From assembly GCF_900142565.1 (NCBI RefSeq), contig NZ_FRBH01000003.1, forward strand, positions 186,001 through 250,000: DNA of 64,000 bases, given 5' to 3'. Numbering within the stretch: position 1 is the first letter of the stretch; the number at the start of each line of letters is the position of its first letter. Positions 26,139 through 34,656 of this stretch are shown here, one piece after another. Both the position numbers and the translations under genes were made by a program. Source of the DNA: Chishuiella changwenlii (GTDB taxonomy: Bacteria > Bacteroidota > Bacteroidia > Flavobacteriales > Weeksellaceae). The notes under the pieces are model-generated. The model did no database searches. It was given only the letters and a program-made list of their open reading frames with translations, and was not told the DNA's origin.

Positions 26139-28269
26139 TTTTAGAACGTTTTTGCTTAATTTTTTGTAATCTCTCTATCTCTTTTTTTAATGCATCATCA
26201 GATAGCTTATCTTCAATTTTCTTTTTGATAACACCTTTAAGAAATGGATCTCCTACAAGATTAATTATAGACCAATCTTCTTCCTCTATTGGATCTTTTA
26301 TTAAAATATCATTTATCTTTTTAGATACAAAAGCACCAATTGCACCATTTTCAAGAAAGAATTCATCTTTCAATAAGTCATAAATGTTAGCTGCAAAGGA
26401 ATTGATTTTATCAGTAGATTCAGGTTTTCCTTCATTAAGTTTCAAAATATTTTGAGATGGAATATCTGAAAGAATAAACGGTGAGTGGGTTAGAAAACAA
26501 ATGTTAATTGATTCTATTCCTTCATTTTCTTTAGTTTTAATTAATTCTAATGAATCTAATATATTTTTAAGAATCTGCCTTTGCATTTCAGGATGATAGT
26601 ATAATTCAATTTCGTCCAAAATAATGCTTACATTCTTGTAAACCAATCTTGTATTTTTTGAAGAGAATGATGATTGAAGATTATAAAGATGATACAAGAC
26701 AGTGTTAATGTTAAATATCATCTGTTGTTCACCTGAGCTTAATTGACTTAAGAGAATACGTTCTTTATCAACTATGGATAATTCAAAATCGATATTAAAA
26801 ATACTTGGCGGCAAATAATTCATTAATTCTAGTACATTTAATGAATTTGATTTCTCCTCCTCTGAATGAGATTTATTTTCAAGAATGAATGCAACAAATT
26901 CATCGCTAGTAAATGAGCATGTTTTAAGGACTTCAAGTTGGAAGATAGCGTCAAGTTTTTTAGAATTTTCTGCGTACCTAATATAATTTACAACTTGTTT
27001 TATTTTTTTTGTTATGTGTGAATTATCTTCAAGTATAAAATTTTGAAAATATTCTTCTTCACTTTGGGATGAACTATCAAACTCTTTAAAGATTATAGAA
27101 TGATAATTCCGTCTAATTTTCTTTAGTTTTCTCTCTAAATACCCCACAGCAATATCAAAGTGCTTGATCTTTGCAAAATTATTTTCATTAACAATGTTTT
27201 TTATTAAAAAGTGAGAACTTGATTGCTGTAATCCATCATTATTAAAGTTCAATAAAGCCGGATAGCTTTTAGGTTTAATAGAAAAGTTAATTGTTCTAAT
27301 TTTATATTTGTCTAATAGCTTGTATTCTTCTTTGTTATTCTGACTTTTTACAAGATAATAAGCCAAATTAAACATTAATCTTTCTTTAGATAAATTTAGC
27401 TCATTATTTATATCATAAATACCTTCATCACGCATAGGATTTATTACAACAGGAGTTTTGTATCCATCATTTTTATGAAATAACGTGTCAATCCATCCCC
27501 CTATAATATTTGAATTTAATGAATGATGTGAGTAGTTTAAATTGATTGAGTAGAAAAATTTATCAAATTTAAAATTAGAACTGATATTTAAACCTTTATA
27601 ATCCTTACAAGTCAATTTTCCATTTATAAATTCTAATATATAAATATGATTTTCTAACTCATAAATTAGAGCCATGTTAAGCTCCTTTTGTATAAGATTT
27701 TCATTCTCTAAAGCTTCATTGTAGGTGTTTTTAATTAAATGCAACTTGTCATTTAAAGATTGAAGAAGCGAATTTTTATAATTTGATTTTTTATTTTTTA
27801 AAATTACTTGGATATTATATTTTTCTTGATATTGAATCCCTAGAGAATAATTCTCTTTTTCACTATTTATAAATTTAATATCTCTCTCTAATAATTTTAA
27901 TTTATCTTGAACAATATTTGAATATTTCTGTAATCCGATTTCATCATCTTCTTTCAAAGAAGAAATCGCATACACAAAATAATAAAAAAGCTCTATTAAC
28001 GCACTTTTACCTGAACCGTTTTTTCCAACAACAGCAGATATATTTATCTTGATTCCATTATCAAGATTGTACATAGTATTTGGAACATTACATCTATTTA
28101 CTGTAATGGCATTTACTGAGGAATTTTTATCATTAAGTTCGACAGTATAATTATTATATAGTAAATACGGAGTTCCAATTTTTAAATTTTTCCGGAATTT
28201 CTGGTTACAATCCTTAAGGGGGACTATACCGATTAATTTAAAGCCGTTATGATTATTTACATCGTCCAT
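26125..28269 (-). CDS. AAA family ATPase, PtuA/SMC-like
   Basis: 714 aa from ATG 28269. A TTG at 28347 would add 26 residues and leave only 10 bp after the previous gene, so it remains possible. ABC/SMC-type ATPase motifs: Walker A GKNGSGKSA (~83), a long helical insert (~105-480), signature LSSGEQQM (~510) and Walker B SIILDEIEL (~550), then THSPFILSD (~600). The P-loop motifs are intact. Predicted sensor/ATPase subunit of the adjacent HNH nuclease, as in Septu. The C-terminus is very basic (LQKIKQKRSKN). Confidence 0.82.
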   Translation of the reverse strand: MDDVNNHNGFKLIGIVPLKDCNQKFRKNLKIGTPYLLYNNYTVELNDKNSSVNAITVNRCNVPNTMYNLDNGIKINISAVVGKNGSGKSALIELFYYFVYAISSLKEDDEIGLQKYSNIVQDKLKLLERDIKFINSEKENYSLGIQYQEKYNIQVILKNKKSNYKNSLLQSLNDKLHLIKNTYNEALENENLIQKELNMALIYELENHIYILEFINGKLTCKDYKGLNISSNFKFDKFFYSINLNYSHHSLNSNIIGGWIDTLFHKNDGYKTPVVINPMRDEGIYDINNELNLSKERLMFNLAYYLVKSQNNKEEYKLLDKYKIRTINFSIKPKSYPALLNFNNDGLQQSSSHFLIKNIVNENNFAKIKHFDIAVGYLERKLKKIRRNYHSIIFKEFDSSSQSEEEYFQNFILEDNSHITKKIKQVVNYIRYAENSKKLDAIFQLEVLKTCSFTSDEFVAFILENKSHSEEEKSNSLNVLELMNYLPPSIFNIDFELSIVDKERILLSQLSSGEQQMIFNINTVLYHLYNLQSSFSSKNTRLVYKNVSIILDEIELYYHPEMQRQILKNILDSLELIKTKENEGIESINICFLTHSPFILSDIPSQNILKLNEGKPESTDKINSFAANIYDLLKDEFFLENGAIGAFVSKKINDILIKDPIEEEDWSIINLVGDPFLKGVIKKKIEDKLSDDALKKEIERLQKIKQKRSKNDTN

Positions 28270-28357
28270 AATCTTGTAGTAGTTAATTCTAATTATTAGT
28301 TTTTTCTTAAACCATGATGTTGAATACTTGTTCTGGTTAATATTCAACGAATTTTGT

Positions 28358-30274
28358 TTAATTTAAAGAAATTAATTTATCAAAAGCTTCTTTTATTTTG
28401 ACAGGAATATGTTCTTGATGATTTATTACATTTAAAATAAATTCGGCAGATTCATTTCCCTTGTCTGGTATAGAGATAAAACTATCTATATCATTTCCAT
28501 CTTCTTGCCATTTAGTTTTTAAAGCATATGATAACTTCTTAAAAAATTTTTTATTACTTTGAACATTATCTCCTTCAGGAATAGAGTCAAAAATAGTTTG
28601 TATAAAACTATCGTTAATAATTAACGTTTCATCATAAAACTGATTTACGATTTCCGTCCACAAACCAATTGCAATTGAATCTTCAATATCTTGTTTTCCA
28701 ACAAAAAAGACATTCTCAGTTTTATCAATAGCATCCATTTGAAAACTCATATCATTATCGAATAGAAGAATCATTGAATTTTCAATTTTATTGAATCCTT
28801 GTGTTATGGCTCTTAAAACTTCTTTATTTAATCTCCACTTATCCTTTCCTTCAATATTAATTAATTGAATATTATCTTCAATAAAAGTTTTACCAGTATA
28901 TATTTTATATAAAGCGGGTATTAAATATTGTTCTGTATCTCCTTCCACAATTAGAAATTTATCATGAAATAAGAAATCAGAATTTTTAACTTTTAAACTA
29001 TCAAAAATACTTTCTACATCTTCACAACTTGATAAGTTTGTATATCCTGATTCTAACTTATATGTATTCAAAATATCATTAGTATTAGCTTTATCAATAA
29101 ATATTGTTGAGTGAGTACTTATTAAAGTTTGAACGTTTCCTCGAGATAACCCTTTTAAATTATCAAAAAACTCTCTTTGCGCACCAGGATACAAATGAGT
29201 TTCAGGTTCGTCAAATGCCCAAATATGGTTTTTAATTCCTGATTGTTCTGATCTTTCAGCTTTTGCCTTAATTAAAGAAAACCAAATTTTTCTTTTTAAA
29301 CCTTCTTCTTGGTTATCTAAATGTATCAATCCATCACTTTGTAATTTTTGTACCATTATATCAGAAACTTTTTCTTTAACTTCAAAATGAATTTTACTAT
29401 TAATTGACTGTATTTCTGGTGCTACAGAGGAAATAGTTTCTTGAATTCTGTTGAACTCTTCATTTATAGCTTCCTCTGCTAATTGTGCTTTTTCTTGAGC
29501 TGTTACTTTTATAGGCTGAATAAATTCTTCTATTTTGTCTTTCATCAAACTAGTTGCTATAGAAATAACTTCTTCCATAGAACAGTTCCAATCAAAATAT
29601 TTATACTCAGGAAAAATATCAGAATCACTTTTTGCAGGTTTATATTCAATCCAAAATCTTTCTAATTCTATTTTACTATTAATAGCTCTTATTAACTCCA
29701 AATTAGAAAATCTTCCAAGGGCATTAGAATTAGTAATATCGTCAGAAGTAATATTCAACTCTCTTTTTATTATATTTAATTTCGCTGCTGTCTCACTATA
29801 AATATGTTTGTAATCATTATTTGAATTTTGAGCTAAATATCCAGTTGATGTATTAGCATTAATCTTCTTGATTAACCAAATGGAATTATCAATCAAATTT
29901 TCTAACATCCAACTTAAGCTGTTAGATAAATCTATACTTTCAAATAAATCTAATTCATTTTCTTGTAATCGTAATTTACCTAATACATATATGCTGGTAT
30001 TATCATATTCTTCAAAAACAGGTAAATTCCTTTCTTCGAAAATAGAAACAAATTCTTCTTGATCTAATGTAGAATTTGATAAATCACTTTTATTATTTCC
30101 TTCTTGACTAAATGAACAATTAACTTTATTGAATAATAACTCTATCCCTTTTAACAAAGTAGATTTCCCACAATCGTTTAATCCAATAAAAATATTCGGA
30201 TTATTTTCTTTTAGCTTGATATCTAATATTTTACAGCTTTTATAATTTATAATTACTACCTCTTCTAAATACAT
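28358..30274 (-). CDS. OLD-family ATP-dependent endonuclease (ATPase + TOPRIM)
   Basis: 638 aa. N-terminal ABC-type ATPase: Walker A GLNDCGKST (31-39) and Walker B region IWAFDEPETHLYP (~350), with THSTIFID (~390). C-terminal TOPRIM nuclease: FLIVEGDTEQYL (~440) and LLFDND (~500). OLD nucleases act in phage exclusion; GajA of Gabija belongs to this family. The usual class 2 partner, a UvrD-like helicase (GajB), is absent here. Its start codon overlaps the KTSC stop (TAATG), so translation is coupled. Confidence 0.87.
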   Translation of the reverse strand: MYLEEVVIINYKSCKILDIKLKENNPNIFIGLNDCGKSTLLKGIELLFNKVNCSFSQEGNNKSDLSNSTLDQEEFVSIFEERNLPVFEEYDNTSIYVLGKLRLQENELDLFESIDLSNSLSWMLENLIDNSIWLIKKINANTSTGYLAQNSNNDYKHIYSETAAKLNIIKRELNITSDDITNSNALGRFSNLELIRAINSKIELERFWIEYKPAKSDSDIFPEYKYFDWNCSMEEVISIATSLMKDKIEEFIQPIKVTAQEKAQLAEEAINEEFNRIQETISSVAPEIQSINSKIHFEVKEKVSDIMVQKLQSDGLIHLDNQEEGLKRKIWFSLIKAKAERSEQSGIKNHIWAFDEPETHLYPGAQREFFDNLKGLSRGNVQTLISTHSTIFIDKANTNDILNTYKLESGYTNLSSCEDVESIFDSLKVKNSDFLFHDKFLIVEGDTEQYLIPALYKIYTGKTFIEDNIQLINIEGKDKWRLNKEVLRAITQGFNKIENSMILLFDNDMSFQMDAIDKTENVFFVGKQDIEDSIAIGLWTEIVNQFYDETLIINDSFIQTIFDSIPEGDNVQSNKKFFKKLSYALKTKWQEDGNDIDSFISIPDKGNESAEFILNVINHQEHIPVKIKEAFDKLISLN

Positions 30275-30477
30275 TACAATTCTTGATATCTAAATTTATT
30301 AACAATATTTGAAGCTAAATAAGAACCATGTGAAGATGCATTCATTAATCCATGATAAATATTCTCAGGAATATTATAATATTGGTAAACTCTTCCGTTA
30401 TTAAATTCCACTTCTAAAATTGAGTTTTGATATCCTATACTTCGGATATTACTTGATGATACTCTTTGTCTTTCCAT
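30274..30477 (-). CDS. KTSC-domain small protein
   Basis: 67 aa, the whole of it a KTSC domain (VSSSNIRSIGYQNSILEVEFN, VYQYYNIPENIYHGLMNASSHGSYL). KTSC domains occur at the C-terminus of some lysyl-tRNA synthetases and as stand-alone peptides in phages and mobile elements; the role is unknown. It is the first gene of the operon and its stop overlaps the OLD nuclease start by one base (TAATG), suggesting a stoichiometric partner, adaptor or inhibitor of that nuclease. Confidence 0.85.
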   Translation of the reverse strand: MERQRVSSSNIRSIGYQNSILEVEFNNGRVYQYYNIPENIYHGLMNASSHGSYLASNIVNKFRYQEL

Positions 30478-30512
30478 AATCTATGTTTTCTAGTAATTTT
30501 AGTTTATCTTTC

Positions 30513-30544
30513 TAACGTTATCAAATGACTTAACAATAACGTTT
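30513..30544 (-). promoter_or_regulatory. Repeated TAACGTTW boxes upstream of the defence operon
   Basis: TAACGTTA (30513-30520) and TAACGTTT (30537-30544) lie 24 bp apart, 36 and 60 bp upstream of the KTSC start. They may be operator half-sites. No -7 consensus box is evident. Confidence 0.3.
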
Positions 30545-30775
30545 ACAATTGTGTGAGTTTTAGTTTAGTGTAATTATATATCAATAGGAATACTACTTGC
30601 TTATCATAATTTGGAATTATGTTTGCTGAATCCTAAAAGATTTTTTCTGTGCTTTTTTAGCTATTTATTAATTTCTGATATTCTTACATAATAAAAACTC
30701 AAATAAAAACATACGAACCAATAAATCCTAAAGGAAAACCGTAATCCTAAATAATAAAAGTGATTATAAATAAGT

Positions 30776-30862
30776 ATAAAAACAAAAACAGCGATAAACT
30801 AAAAGTTTACCGCTGTTTTTTTTATATGTTTTTTCAAATATTTTTTACTTCCCAATACAGAA
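30776..30862. repeat. Right island end plus att-like core, copy B
   Basis: 87 bp identical to 37509-37595 except for three bases. It includes a hairpin AAAAACAGCG...CGCTGTTTTT (the mnmE-type terminator), the stretch TATATGTTTTTTCAAATA and the mnmE-end core TACTTCCCAATACA. The core reads FCIGK-stop on the minus strand, as at the true end of mnmE. Confidence 0.85.
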
Positions 30863-30911
30863 AGTGTAAATCCCTTTATTAATGAACAGTGTAGGGGAGT
30901 GAGGTGTAGTT
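30845..30911. repeat. att-like core plus left island end, copy B
   Basis: 67 bp matching copy A (24979-25045) with about nine mismatches. Together with the 87-bp repeat it shows a right-end/core/left-end junction between two tandem elements. Confidence 0.75.
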
Positions 30912-31117
30912 TTGGTGAAGTGAAATTTATTAAAGTTTAACATTTAATTACTCAATATTTTTCTACTTTTCTACAGATAACAAAATTATTGTAGAAGTAT
31001 AGTATATATTTTTTTGATTTGGTACATACAAATATATGGTTGCTATAAATTATTTAGATGTAATTATGTTAATATGCTTCAATTTAACAAATAATAATTA
31101 TCACTAACGAGAGTAAA

Positions 31118-31138
31118 ATCCTCCTAAATTAGGAGGAT
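31118..31138 (-). terminator. Terminator of the island 2 operon
   Basis: ATCCTCCTA / TAGGAGGAT, 9-bp stem, with TTTTACTC following on the minus strand. Confidence 0.78.
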
Positions 31139-31153
31139 CTAACACAACTTAAC

Positions 31154-31534
31154 TCAAACTACCTCATCTTCCAAAATAAACTCCATTGTTTTTTCTACAT
31201 GCTTTTTCCCGGCTAAACCTTTCGCAAAAAAAGCATTAGTGCCAAAATCGTACGTTTTCATATACGCATTGTTGATAGGCTCTTCCAATTCATATAAGTC
31301 TTCAGGAATTTTCGCTTTTATATTAAATACTTTATCTCCACTTTTAATCTTACCATTTTCATTATTTAAAAAAGTATTGTACCAGCTTCGTTCAGCTATT
31401 CCCCACGATCTTGCGAAAATTCTATCATCTACTATTACCATCCAAATGTCTAGAAAACGATGATCATCTGTACCAGCTTTTATTCCTGTCAATATCTCTG
31501 AATCAATTGATTCTTTAAATTCTTGTTTTGTCAT
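31154..31534 (-). CDS. DUF2255-like protein
   Basis: 126 aa from ATG 31534 (MTKQEFKESI). An upstream in-frame ATG at 31579 overlaps the preceding gene and is less likely. Conserved features WMVIVDDRIFARSWG and RSWYNTFL, then FNIKAKIPEDLYE, resemble DUF2255, a family of small proteins of the pyridoxamine-phosphate-oxidase-like split-barrel style. No known reaction. Last gene of the redox operon, 25 bp after the NTF2-like gene. Confidence 0.68.
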   Translation of the reverse strand: MTKQEFKESIDSEILTGIKAGTDDHRFLDIWMVIVDDRIFARSWGIAERSWYNTFLNNENGKIKSGDKVFNIKAKIPEDLYELEEPINNAYMKTYDFGTNAFFAKGLAGKKHVEKTMEFILEDEVV

Positions 31535-31559
31535 AACATTTCTATTTCTTATTTTAAAA

Positions 31560-32534
31560 TTATATAAATCGATCAGCATAATCTTTTAAACCTGCAAAAC
31601 TTCTGAAGTTATGTGGTATGTAATTGAATTTTTCCATTTTCCACTGACCATCTTCTTTGACCATTGTTAATGGATAAAACGCTGCATAATTCTTCTCTTC
31701 TTCTAATTTCTCAAAATACTGTGGCACTATTCTACCGACAATCATATGAGCACTAATTTCGTCATCATTAATTGCAACCTTAATCGGCTCCGCAAAATGC
31801 TGCATCTGTGTCCACGGTTGTCTAAAATCCTTTATTTGCCCAATAATATTAGATAAACCTTTCAAATCTCCCATTGGTGTTAAATTACCTTCAGCAGCTC
31901 TAGAAAATGTACTTATTAATAAACCAATATCATTTTGATCAATCGCCCATGAATATCTTGAATAAGCTTCCATAATCCAATCTTTTTCTGTTCCTATTGG
32001 AATCAAATTTTTGTACTTATTCCAGGGTGCATCTAGCTCACTTACAATCACAGGAGTAGTATCACCAGGTTGCCAAAATCTCTGCCCTCTTATTGGAGAC
32101 CACTTTTGAAGTAAATGTGCATCACCTTCAATCCAGTTAACGGAAAATTTGAAATCAGTTATTTCCATTGTCTCTGAATCTTTCATTAGAATCTCAATGA
32201 TTGATGTCGCTCCAAAAGTTGCGATACTGTCATTTTCATCACTAATTATTCCATATAGATAGAAACTGAAAACCACTTTATTTTCTTTGCCATCAGGGAT
32301 GCCTGCTATAAAATGATTACTGCTTGCTAAGCTTAATGAATGGTTTGATCTATCTTCAAACAGATTTTTAGCAACATTTACTTTTCCTTTAATTACCCCA
32401 TGAACATTACTTCTAAAATTCACAAAAGGAGCAAGATCATCTGCAATTTTGTTTTCGTCTGAATTTGCCCAATGATTTATAAAATCTTTTAGAAAGATTT
32501 CAATATCAGAACGATGATATCGTGTCGTTTCCAT
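31560..32534 (-). CDS. NTF2/SnoaL-like protein, duplicated
   Basis: 324 aa from ATG 32534 (METTRYHRSD); a GTG at 32567 would add 11 unlikely residues. Two SnoaL/NTF2-like halves are visible: ~10-150 (FLKDFINHWANSDENKIADDLAPF) and ~180-320 (IMEAYSRYSWAIDQNDIGLLISTFSRAAEG). Such folds serve as isomerases, dehydratases or ligand binders in oxidative pathways. Its place after three oxidoreductases suggests action on the same small molecule. Function is inferred only from context. Confidence 0.7.
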   Translation of the reverse strand: METTRYHRSDIEIFLKDFINHWANSDENKIADDLAPFVNFRSNVHGVIKGKVNVAKNLFEDRSNHSLSLASSNHFIAGIPDGKENKVVFSFYLYGIISDENDSIATFGATSIIEILMKDSETMEITDFKFSVNWIEGDAHLLQKWSPIRGQRFWQPGDTTPVIVSELDAPWNKYKNLIPIGTEKDWIMEAYSRYSWAIDQNDIGLLISTFSRAAEGNLTPMGDLKGLSNIIGQIKDFRQPWTQMQHFAEPIKVAINDDEISAHMIVGRIVPQYFEKLEEEKNYAAFYPLTMVKEDGQWKMEKFNYIPHNFRSFAGLKDYADRFI

Positions 32535-32587
32535 ACTTTTATATTGTTTGTACACAATAATTAACACTAAGGTTTCAAGTCGATACC

Positions 32588-33688
32588 TTATTTGGTTTGA
32601 TGAAGAAATGGATAATCAGTATATCCTACCGAACCCATTCCGTAGAAAGTTGTTCTGTCTGCCTGATTTAACGGAGCATTCTGCTCAAAACGTTCAACTA
32701 AATCGGGGTTCGCAATAAATGGAACACCGAAAGAGACTAAATCTGCATAGCCTTCTTCCAATGCTTTATTTGCAGAATCTCTGGTGAATCCACCATTAAT
32801 CATATAAGTTCCTGTATATAGCTTACGGTAATATTTCGCCGTTTCAATAATATTTTTCTCCTTATTCGCCGGATCAAGTGAAAATCCTGAAATATGAAGA
32901 TAAGCCAATCCATAATCACTCAGCTTTTTACAGATATATTCAAAAAAAGCAACTGTTTCATCGTCTTTTACAATACCAAAAGTATTGGTAAGATCCGGCG
33001 CAATCCTGACACCAACTTTATTTAAACTAACTTTTTCTTTTATACTATCTAAAATATCAAACAAAAATCTTGCTCTGTTTTCTATACTTCCTCCATATTG
33101 ATCTTTTCTTTGATTAGAACATTTCGCAAAAAACTGATGCAAAAGATAGCCATTGGCCGCATGGATCTCTACGCCGTCAAAACCACTTTTTATAGCATTT
33201 ACCGCTGCTTGCTGAAAATCTAAAATTGTCTGTTCTATATCTTCAATAGACATTTCTTTTGGAGTTACTGTATCTGTAAAACCATTTTTAGTGTAAGACT
33301 GAAAATCTGGGTTTATTGCTGATGGAGCTAACGGCAACTTTCCATCTAAAAGATCAGGATGCGAAATTCTTCCTACGTGCCATAATTGAGCAAAGATTTT
33401 ACCTCCTTTCTCGTGGACAGCTGCGGTTACTTTTTTCCAGCCTTCTAATTGTGCTTCGGAGTAAATACCCGGTACATCAATATACCCTGTTGCATTGCTG
33501 TTTATGGGAGCTCCTTCAGATATTATTAATCCGGCAGAAGCTCTTTGTCTGTAGTATTCGACATTTAGTTCTTCAGGTGCTAATTCTTCATTATTACACC
33601 TTGTTCTCGTTAAAGGTGCCATTACAACCTTATTCTTAAGGTTTAAATTATTGTTATTGAATTCTTTTAATAATGTTAGTTTTTCCAT
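32588..33688 (-). CDS. Old yellow enzyme family alkene reductase (NemA-like)
   Basis: 366 aa FMN barrel. Motifs: VVMAPLTRTR (~22-31), LWHVGRISHPD (~101-111), HAANGYLLHQFF (~183-194; substrate-binding H-x-x-N) and YGGSIENRARF (~205-215). These enzymes reduce activated C=C bonds, nitro compounds and nitrate esters with NAD(P)H, often as detoxification. Second oxidoreductase of the operon, 12 bp after the luciferase-like gene. Family sure; substrate unknown. Confidence 0.92.
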   Translation of the reverse strand: MEKLTLLKEFNNNNLNLKNKVVMAPLTRTRCNNEELAPEELNVEYYRQRASAGLIISEGAPINSNATGYIDVPGIYSEAQLEGWKKVTAAVHEKGGKIFAQLWHVGRISHPDLLDGKLPLAPSAINPDFQSYTKNGFTDTVTPKEMSIEDIEQTILDFQQAAVNAIKSGFDGVEIHAANGYLLHQFFAKCSNQRKDQYGGSIENRARFLFDILDSIKEKVSLNKVGVRIAPDLTNTFGIVKDDETVAFFEYICKKLSDYGLAYLHISGFSLDPANKEKNIIETAKYYRKLYTGTYMINGGFTRDSANKALEEGYADLVSFGVPFIANPDLVERFEQNAPLNQADRTTFYGMGSVGYTDYPFLHQTK

Positions 33689-33700
33689 TTATATAAGTAA

Positions 33701-34651
33701 TTATCTGAATTGTGGTATGATGTATTCACTGAACTCCTGTATCATCTCTTCAGCAGGTCTTCGGGTCGGTTTTGGATTTAAGACTGCGTGTGACAACCCT
33801 TCCTGTTGCTGTTGTTCCCAAAACTCAATTAAAGCTTTTCGGCCTCCCTGAACATAATTTCCCGCAAAAAATATTGGTGCATCTGGGTTTTCATTGAGGT
33901 CAAAAAAATGAGCATAACCATAAGGTTTATCAACTCCATTAGTGGCCTTGTTCCACAGATCTCTTCTTAAAGAAACTTTTCTGGCATTCTCTCCGTGCCA
34001 TAGCCATCCATCCATATTCTCCCCAATCCAACTCAGATCCTGTCCTCCACGGCCTATTGATATTGTCGGAATGATACCGGAAAGCGGTTTTGGAATTAAA
34101 TCAATAGAGCCATTAAATGATCCGTAAAACTCAGTATCAAAGGAAGGAAAGCTTTCTTCCGTAACCTTACGAATAACTTCGCGAGCTTCGCGGAAACGTT
34201 CAACACGATTTTCGAAATTGCTTCCGAATGCGGGATATTCATTGTAACGATCTCCTGAAGCTAGTCCTAAAATAAAACGTCCTCCAGAAAGCTGATCTAA
34301 AGTCGTTGCTTGCTTTGCAACAATCAGAGGATCTCTCAGCGGTAAAACTATGCCAGCTGTTCCAATCGCTATCCGTTTTGTTGTAGCTGCCAAAATTCCG
34401 CCATAAACCATTGGATCATAAATTTGCCCAGTATCTCCGAAATTGGGATCTAAGAAAGGAACATCACGCAGCCAAATTGCATCGATACCACCTTCATCTG
34501 CTGCTTTTACGGTATTTGCAAAACCTTCTGCATCTGGTATGGGACTATCAGGATAACCTGCCATTGGGGCAACAAAACCAAAAGTTAATTTTCCCGGACG
34601 AAACACCTGAGAAAATCCTTTATGCTGTTTCAATAATTCTTGTCTGTCCAT
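33701..34651 (-). CDS. Luciferase-like (LLM class) oxidoreductase, TIGR03571 type
   Basis: 316 aa. LLM-family barrel with AIWLRDVPFLDPNFGDTGQIYDPM (split here: ~59-82), GTASIVLP-like GTAGIVLPLRDPL and DQLSGGRFILGLASGDR. The pattern matches the TIGR03571 subfamily. These use reduced flavin (FMN or F420) to oxidise or desulfonate small molecules. G+C content is plainly higher than in the backbone genes. Five bp separate it from the upstream PRISE-type gene, 12 bp from the old yellow enzyme gene, so all are one operon. Confidence 0.9.
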   Translation of the reverse strand: MDRQELLKQHKGFSQVFRPGKLTFGFVAPMAGYPDSPIPDAEGFANTVKAADEGGIDAIWLRDVPFLDPNFGDTGQIYDPMVYGGILAATTKRIAIGTAGIVLPLRDPLIVAKQATTLDQLSGGRFILGLASGDRYNEYPAFGSNFENRVERFREAREVIRKVTEESFPSFDTEFYGSFNGSIDLIPKPLSGIIPTISIGRGGQDLSWIGENMDGWLWHGENARKVSLRRDLWNKATNGVDKPYGYAHFFDLNENPDAPIFFAGNYVQGGRKALIEFWEQQQQEGLSHAVLNPKPTRRPAEEMIQEFSEYIIPQFR

Positions 34652-34656
34652 AGCTA

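Larger units (their letters stand above)
24997..30862. mobile_element. Putative island 1 at the mnmE 3' end (defence cargo)
   Basis: Bounded by att-like copies A and B. Cargo is one four-gene minus-strand operon (KTSC, OLD nuclease, AAA ATPase, HNH nuclease). No integrase, transposase or relaxase is present, so mobilisation would need enzymes from elsewhere. Boundaries are inferred from the repeats. Confidence 0.5.
30478..31153. other. Junction between islands 1 and 2
   Basis: 676 bp without a gene. It contains the putative operon operator, the right end of island 1, att-like copy B, the left end of island 2, and the island 2 operon terminator. No other ORF or structure noted. Confidence 0.6.

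Noticed and set aside
25101-28269. Retron with PtuAB effectors
   Set aside because: No reverse transcriptase gene or msr/msd-like inverted repeats are present around the ATPase/HNH pair.
28358-30274. Complete Gabija system
   Set aside because: Gabija needs the GajB UvrD-like helicase next to GajA; none is encoded here.
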